Assembly (NCBI GenBank): GCA_002448395.1
Contig: DJXS01000045.1
Coordinates: 1 to 19,371, forward strand
Direction: 5' to 3'
Length of the DNA: 19,371 bases
DNA from: Lachnospiraceae bacterium UBA6998
GTDB taxonomy: Bacteria > Bacillota > Clostridia > Lachnospirales > Lachnospiraceae
This document shows positions 16,161 through 19,371 of the stretch, one piece after another (the stretch's first letter is position 1; every line of letters starts with the position of its first letter). The notes under the pieces were generated by a model. That model saw nothing but the letters and a program-made list of their open reading frames with translations. It ran no database searches and had not been told where the DNA came from. The position numbers were made by a program, and so were the translations under genes.

Positions 16161-17750
16161 CGTTTGACCGGGATTACTTTTCTTTCTTCTGCGGCTGGCA
16201 CACAGGATATCTTTATATGTCACAGCCTTCACTGTTCCATACAGATACCTGCAGTCCATTCCTTCCGGGAAGATCCGTTTGTCATATTTCCTTCCGGTAT
16301 TGGCGGCTCCATTGATATCGGCATTCATGACCTTCCCGTCATCCTGACGGTACAGGCCCCGCTTTACCCTCTTTCCGGTGAAGGATATGTTTTCCGCATC
16401 TCCTGTCCCGTATGTCGGGATATAGTCCCTGTTCCCGAAACAGGCTTTGGAGGTATAGCTCTCTTCCTGCAGGATGACCCGGATCCCATACCGCACACAT
16501 ACCGTCTGCAGGATACAGCGGAACCTCGCGAAGGGGACCTGCACGAAAGACTGGTTGCTCTTCCTTCCAAGGTCTATGTCCTGTTTCTGGCCTTTGTTGT
16601 AACCGATGATGAGGTAGGAAAGACCCCTCTCCTCCATCGTCCGGCAGATATAGTGAGCATACTTGTAGAATGTATCCCGCAGGAATGCGTCACGCTTCCT
16701 GGAGATCCGCTCCATCTGCCTTGTCACCGGAGGATGGTAAGTCTTCGGGTCATGCCCCTTCATCTGTTCGGACCGCAGGAACGCCATCCTCTTGTTGAAC
16801 CACTGGTTGCATGCCTTGATGGCTCCGCCCTTGACAACAATGGGTGTGTACCCCTTGTTGTCTGCCATGGATGCGAAGTTGTCCAGGCCCGGGTCCAGCA
16901 TCATGACCCCGGCCGGATCCCTGTCAGCGCCGATGATGTCCTCTTCTTTCGGGAGCAGGTCGTCTTCCCGGATACCGTCATCCGTGACGATCTGGACCTG
17001 GTATGCTCCAAAGTACGGGACTGCCCGCACCTCGATGAGTTTCTCTCCTGATCCGCGTACTGCCTTCGAAGCATGCGGGAGCCTTGAAACATCAAGGCCG
17101 GGGCGCACCCTTTTCTTCCCTGCTTCAACAACTGCGTAAGGAAAGAACAGTCTCCCGTTCTTAATACTGCAGGCCAGGTTTGAAAAGACAGCAGTACTCC
17201 TTCCCCCAGACTTCCTGTATCCCGGGATCCTCGGCTTCCCTGTATGGCCGGACGCATCAGTATAAGCTTTCCTGCTCTCGAAGTATCCATCCCACGCCTC
17301 ACAGCAGTCGCTTATGGCGTTCTGGATGACATGGGAATGGAAGGACCGGTAATCCGTGTTCTCCGTATATCTGAACACGGCATCGAGCAGCCCGTAAGAA
17401 GCGAACCACTTTTCCGCAGTCGGCATGGAAAACTGAAGGTATTTCACTCTGGAGAGCTTTGTTCTGCGTGTGTCTGCGGAAAGACTCCTGTCCAGGAAAA
17501 TCCTGAATATCTTTACGAAGTGCTTCAGCCTGAGGGAGAAGTTGACCACAGGGATGGAAGATGCAAAGGTCCGTATGACTGACTTCTCGTTCTCCGTACG
17601 GAGGGAAACTTCTTTCTTCAGGCCGGTCATGAGGTTGCGGATATGGAAGTTCGCGACATTGTACATGTTATTGGCACACAGGCATGCCCTGTCAATGTAC
17701 AGGTACGTCTTATCTGTTTTATGGATGTCAATGCATTCGACGTGGTACAT
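16125..17750 (-). CDS. tnpB: TnpB RNA-guided nuclease, variant with non-canonical RuvC-II
   Basis: Protein of 541 residues. RuvC-I is MMLDPGLDNFASM (Asp286). RuvC-III is MNADINGAANTG (Asp478). The usual RuvC-II Glu is absent: the strand reads LIIGYNKGQKQDIDLG, then NQSFVQVPFARF, and an ILQEESYTSKA motif follows. This pattern marks a known TnpB branch in which a different Glu is thought to replace the lost one. The zinc-finger cysteines seen in classical TnpB after RuvC-II are also missing. The ATG at 17750 has GGAAGGGGG 7 nt upstream; an ATG at 17768 is possible. It is longer than common TnpB (about 400 residues). The coding frame is intact, so the protein may be active. Confidence 0.88.
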   Translation of the reverse strand: MYHVECIDIHKTDKTYLYIDRACLCANNMYNVANFHIRNLMTGLKKEVSLRTENEKSVIRTFASSIPVVNFSLRLKHFVKIFRIFLDRSLSADTRRTKLSRVKYLQFSMPTAEKWFASYGLLDAVFRYTENTDYRSFHSHVIQNAISDCCEAWDGYFESRKAYTDASGHTGKPRIPGYRKSGGRSTAVFSNLACSIKNGRLFFPYAVVEAGKKRVRPGLDVSRLPHASKAVRGSGEKLIEVRAVPYFGAYQVQIVTDDGIREDDLLPKEEDIIGADRDPAGVMMLDPGLDNFASMADNKGYTPIVVKGGAIKACNQWFNKRMAFLRSEQMKGHDPKTYHPPVTRQMERISRKRDAFLRDTFYKYAHYICRTMEERGLSYLIIGYNKGQKQDIDLGRKSNQSFVQVPFARFRCILQTVCVRYGIRVILQEESYTSKACFGNRDYIPTYGTGDAENISFTGKRVKRGLYRQDDGKVMNADINGAANTGRKYDKRIFPEGMDCRYLYGTVKAVTYKDILCASRRRKKSNPGQTGQRAGVCPVTA

Positions 17751-17821
17751 GTATGCGCCCCCTTCCATCCGGCATTTTCCCCGTATAGGGCAATGTCACG
17801 AAGCAGTAACTTCATATATAC

Positions 17822-17850
17822 ATTATACTGCTCAGAACATGCGTTTGCAA
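17822..17850 (-). promoter_or_regulatory. Promoter of tnpB
   Basis: On the minus strand TTGCAA (17850-17845), 17 nt, TATAAT (17827-17822), about 70 nt upstream of the tnpB start. It lies within the element's left end. Confidence 0.6.
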
Positions 17851-17861
17851 ACATACGTTTT

Positions 17862-17936
17862 ATTGCCTGTATTTTTCCTTACTCACATCGAAGATGTGAA
17901 ACGCTCACAAATAGGGAAGGTACATGCGCAGGCAAT
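17862..17936 (-). repeat. Left-end hairpins of the tnpB element
   Basis: A 7-bp stem with GAA loop, TCACATC/GATGTGA (17883-17899), lies inside a wider pair ATTGCCTG (17862-17869) and CAGGCAAT (17929-17936). Sub-terminal hairpins near the left end are the recognition structures of this transposon family. Confidence 0.5.
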
Positions 17937-18013
17937 TCATCCCCTCCCTGTTCACTCGCAGTGACCTTAATTCCGACCAATCAAGTGTTAAGCTTGTGAA
18001 CTGAGGAAGGGGT

Positions 18014-18021
18014 CTTCTTGC
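18014..18021 (+). repeat. 8-bp target site duplication, left copy
   Basis: CTTCTTGC directly abuts the left terminal repeat of the 283-bp element and recurs at 18305-18312. Confidence 0.75.
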
Positions 18022-18304
18022 TGGAAATTCCGGGAAAACAGCACACTCGTCCCAGACGGACGGCATGTTGTCCCGCCCCGAACGGCATAATTGAGCATTG
18101 CTGCTTGTTTACATAATCAAGCAGTCAAACGATGACCAGTCAAGAGCCCCGAAAGGGCTTGTTTTAGCTCTTTACTGGTCGTCGTTGAGTGCTTATTAAA
18201 TCTTGATCAGCAATGCTCCGTTGGTCCGAAAAAGCATGCCGTACTGAACGGAAAAGTCATGCCGTTGCTAACGGAAACAGCGTGCCGCTCAGGCGGAATT
18301 TCCA
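18022..18304. mobile_element. 283-bp MITE-like element with IS21/Mu-style ends
   Basis: Bounded by a perfect 11-bp inverted repeat, TGGAAATTCCG (18022-18032) and CGGAATTTCCA (18294-18304), i.e. TG...CA termini. ACGGCAT occurs twice from the left (18060-18066, 18082-18088) and twice inverted from the right (18236-18242, 18259-18265), at nearly equal distances from each end (38/39 and 60/62 bp). The inner part is a long imperfect palindrome: GAGCATTGCTG (18093-18103) pairs with 18208-18218, a near-perfect helix GACCAGTCAAGAGC/GCTCTTTACTGGTC lies inside, and AGCCC-CGAAA-GGGCT is at the core. No coding frame. TG...CA ends with repeated sub-terminal sites fit an internally deleted IS21-type element; family is inferred. 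Confidence 0.75.
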
Positions 18305-18312
18305 CTTCTTGC
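18305..18312 (+). repeat. 8-bp target site duplication, right copy
   Basis: CTTCTTGC directly abuts the right terminal repeat of the 283-bp element; the next base (T) also matches the element's first base. Confidence 0.75.
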
Positions 18313-18335
18313 TATTAAATGATAAATGAAAAGCG

Positions 18336-18375
18336 AAATCCCGGAAACGCCTTGTCTAAAGCATTTCCGGGATTT
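18336..18375 (-). terminator. Terminator of the tRNA-Ala gene
   Basis: A 15-bp stem with one wobble position (18336-18350 with 18361-18375) and a 10-nt loop lies 7 nt past the tRNA 3' end. T-rich sequence follows on the minus strand. Confidence 0.85.
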
Positions 18376-18381
18376 TCTTCG

Positions 18382-18454
18382 TGGAGACGGTGGGACTTGA
18401 ACCCATGACCTCAACACTGCCAGTGTCGCGCTCTCCCAACTGAGCTACGCCCCC
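18382..18454 (-). tRNA. tRNA-Ala (anticodon GGC)
   Basis: 73 nt fold to a cloverleaf: acceptor GGGGGCG/CGTCTCC, D-arm GCTC-AGTTGGGA-GAGC, anticodon arm CGACA-CTGGCAG-TGTTG and T-arm TTCAAGT loop with CCCAC. Anticodon GGC and the G3-U70 wobble pair, the alanine identity element, agree. The outermost T-stem pair is an A-C mismatch. The 3' CCA is not encoded. Confidence 0.95.
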
Positions 18455-18484
18455 ATGTCATATGATTTTCATTCGACAAATAGT

Positions 18485-18513
18485 ATCTTACTGTAAACAG
18501 GCGGAAAAAACAA
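18485..18513 (-). promoter_or_regulatory. Promoter of tRNA-Ala
   Basis: On the minus strand TTGTTT (18513-18508), 17 nt, TAAGAT (18490-18485), 30 nt before the first tRNA base. Confidence 0.5.
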
Positions 18514-18559
18514 CCATTAAATACACTTTTTAACAAAGTGCCGGTGTCCTTTCCGCCTG
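18498..18559 (-). terminator. Inverted repeat, possible terminator of the surface-protein gene
   Basis: Perfect 10-bp arms CAGGCGGAAA (18498-18507) and TTTCCGCCTG (18550-18559) enclose a smaller CACTTT/AAAGTG hairpin. On the minus strand TTT follows. It lies 60 nt after the stop of the upstream minus-strand gene and overlaps the tRNA promoter. A weaker CCCCTGA/TCAGGGG hairpin near 18578-18610 is closer to the stop. Confidence 0.45.
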
Positions 18560-18618
18560 ACTTTTCCGTTACGGGCAGTAATTCTCTCCCCTGATCTGTT
18601 CATTTCAGGGGCCTTCGA

Positions 18619-19371
18619 TCACTCCCCTGCTCTGTTCTTCCTTCGCGAAATCGTAAGTATGATGACCAGGGCTGCAAACAATCCGATCGTCATTCCGCCG
18701 ATGACTGTGGGATCCATTCCACCGCCGCTGACGCTGCCGCCGGCTCCTTCGGGCGCGCCGCTTTCGTTTGCCGCTGCCTGCGGTGTCATCTCCTGGGATC
18801 GGAAGTACATTATATCCGGCTCTGTTCCATTATAGCCAATCACATAAAGCCGTCCGCCGCTGAAAGCCGCGATCGGATCGAAAGCTTTGTGATAGCAAGT
18901 GGCTCTGTCATAAAGCACAGCCTTCTCGTCGGTATCGTAGATGATATGCACGTCTTCACCTGCTGTAGAAGATCCGATGATCGCGACGCCCGTATCAAGA
19001 CCCGCGATCGCGAAATGCTCGCCAGGTACATCCCCGCCCATCTTGTACTCGTAGTCTGTGCGCAGGTCATCGCCCAATGTTTCATTGAGAATATTTGTCA
19101 GTTCTTCATAAGTAATCTTGTTCTCAACGCCATCATAGGCGACGCGGAAGAGCCTTCCTCCTGAGACTGTCTTTCGATACATTATTCCGTTTTCCGGGGT
19201 CTCCGCGTCCTGTTCGTAGAAACTATCGTCGATTTCCGCGCAAATGTACATCCTGTCTTTGCTTGCAGTAATCTTCAGGTTGTCCATAGCGGCATCATCG
19301 GGAAGTTTCCCGCCGACCCGGACAAGCGCGCCGCGCGCCAGGTCCGCCTTATAAAAACCGGTATCGTAAAC
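18619..19371 (-). CDS. Membrane-anchored surface protein, 5' end outside window
   Basis: The frame is open from the window edge to the stop (250 residues seen); an internal ATG at 19287 has no ribosome site, so the true start lies beyond the window. Repeating short strand pairs such as DRMYICAEI, GGRLFRVAYDG, EHFAIAGLD, VAIIGSS and GGRLYVIGYNG look like blades of a beta-propeller (Kelch/WD-like) ectodomain. A Gly/Ser/Ala linker (about GAPEGAGGSVSGGG) leads to one C-terminal membrane segment (MTIGLFAALVIILTI) and a basic tail RRKNR, the topology of a C-anchored extracellular protein. There is no LPxTG motif. Function unknown. Confidence 0.75.
   Translation of the reverse strand, partial: VYDTGFYKADLARGALVRVGGKLPDDAAMDNLKITASKDRMYICAEIDDSFYEQDAETPENGIMYRKTVSGGRLFRVAYDGVENKITYEELTNILNETLGDDLRTDYEYKMGGDVPGEHFAIAGLDTGVAIIGSSTAGEDVHIIYDTDEKAVLYDRATCYHKAFDPIAAFSGGRLYVIGYNGTEPDIMYFRSQEMTPQAAANESGAPEGAGGSVSGGGMDPTVIGGMTIGLFAALVIILTISRRKNRAGE

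Larger units (their letters stand above)
16071..17979 (-). mobile_element. tnpB-only IS200/IS605-type element (IS1341 group)
   Basis: The element is about 1.9 kb on the minus strand with tnpB alone and no tnpA. The right end is the hairpin with CCGCCT/AGGCGG arms (16083-16109), flanked by GAAGCCCCC and GTGGGCAGTTCAC, typical of this group. The left boundary is set by the TTGAT pentamer at 17984-17980. Excising 16071-17979 rejoins the partner gene in frame to a natural stop, which supports both ends to the base. No target duplication is seen, as expected for this family. Confidence 0.85.

Noticed and set aside
16011..17051. Long plus-strand open frame of 346 codons
   Set aside because: It is antisense to tnpB, overlaps the element boundary, and has no ribosome site or recognisable domain.
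17941..18018. CCCCT...AGGGG and GTTCAC...GTGAAC pairing, resembling a right end of a second IS200/IS605 element on the plus strand
   Set aside because: The pairing crosses the left boundary of the tnpB element fixed by the reconstructed empty site, and no plus-strand transposase precedes it, so it is probably fortuitous.
18382..18454. tRNA-Ala as an attachment site for an integrated island
   Set aside because: No integrase gene and no repeat of the tRNA 3' end were found in the window.

Overview
The window looks like a chromosomal segment of a Gram-positive anaerobe of the class Clostridia, most likely a gut Lachnospiraceae-type organism. The reasons are GGAGG-type ribosome sites before most genes, sigma-A-like promoters, lipoprotein signals, a YesM/YesN-type two-component pair, and family-level resemblance of the proteins. 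This is an inference without database support.

Left part (1-8200). A partial TIR-domain membrane protein runs off the left edge (1-640, minus). Divergent from it are a histidine kinase (829-2349), an AraC-type response regulator (2365-3156) and a TRAP-type solute-binding lipoprotein (3168-4250). After a bidirectional terminator and a YcxB-like membrane protein comes a complete TRAP transporter operon on the minus strand: dctP (6863-7954), dctQ (6239-6766) and dctM (4950-6242). An intercistronic terminator separates dctP from dctQ. The simplest reading is that the kinase, regulator and extra binding protein sense a carboxylate-like substrate and control the TRAP operon. The dctP upstream region carries a symmetric nested repeat that could be the regulator's target.

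Middle (8200-13170). This holds a 44-residue membrane microprotein, a CPBP (CAAX-type) intramembrane protease, an SMC/RecF-like AAA ATPase, an orphan citX, and an archaeal-type ATPase with a DUF234 nuclease-like tail.

Scarred region (11300-14600). It contains a possible gene remnant, a short remnant of an FAD-dependent oxidoreductase, and an enolase lacking its N-terminal domain but joined to a strong promoter with a palindromic operator.

Right part (14600-18320). This is the most interesting segment. An XRE-DUF3990 (predicted ADP-ribosyltransferase-fold) gene overlaps by 4 bp a downstream partner gene, forming a toxin-antitoxin-like operon with an inverted-repeat operator over its promoter. 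A tnpB-only IS200/IS605-type element (16071-17979) is inserted in the last codons of the partner gene. Removing it joins the two flanks into an intact C-terminus with its own stop, and places a TTGAT motif directly beside the predicted omega-RNA guide sequence. Twenty-three bases past the restored stop lies a 283-bp non-coding element with 11-bp terminal inverted repeats, an 8-bp target duplication and IS21/Mu-like sub-terminal repeats.

Right edge. tRNA-Ala(GGC) (18382-18454, minus) with its own promoter and terminator, then the 3' part of a membrane-anchored surface protein on the minus strand running off the window (18619-19371).
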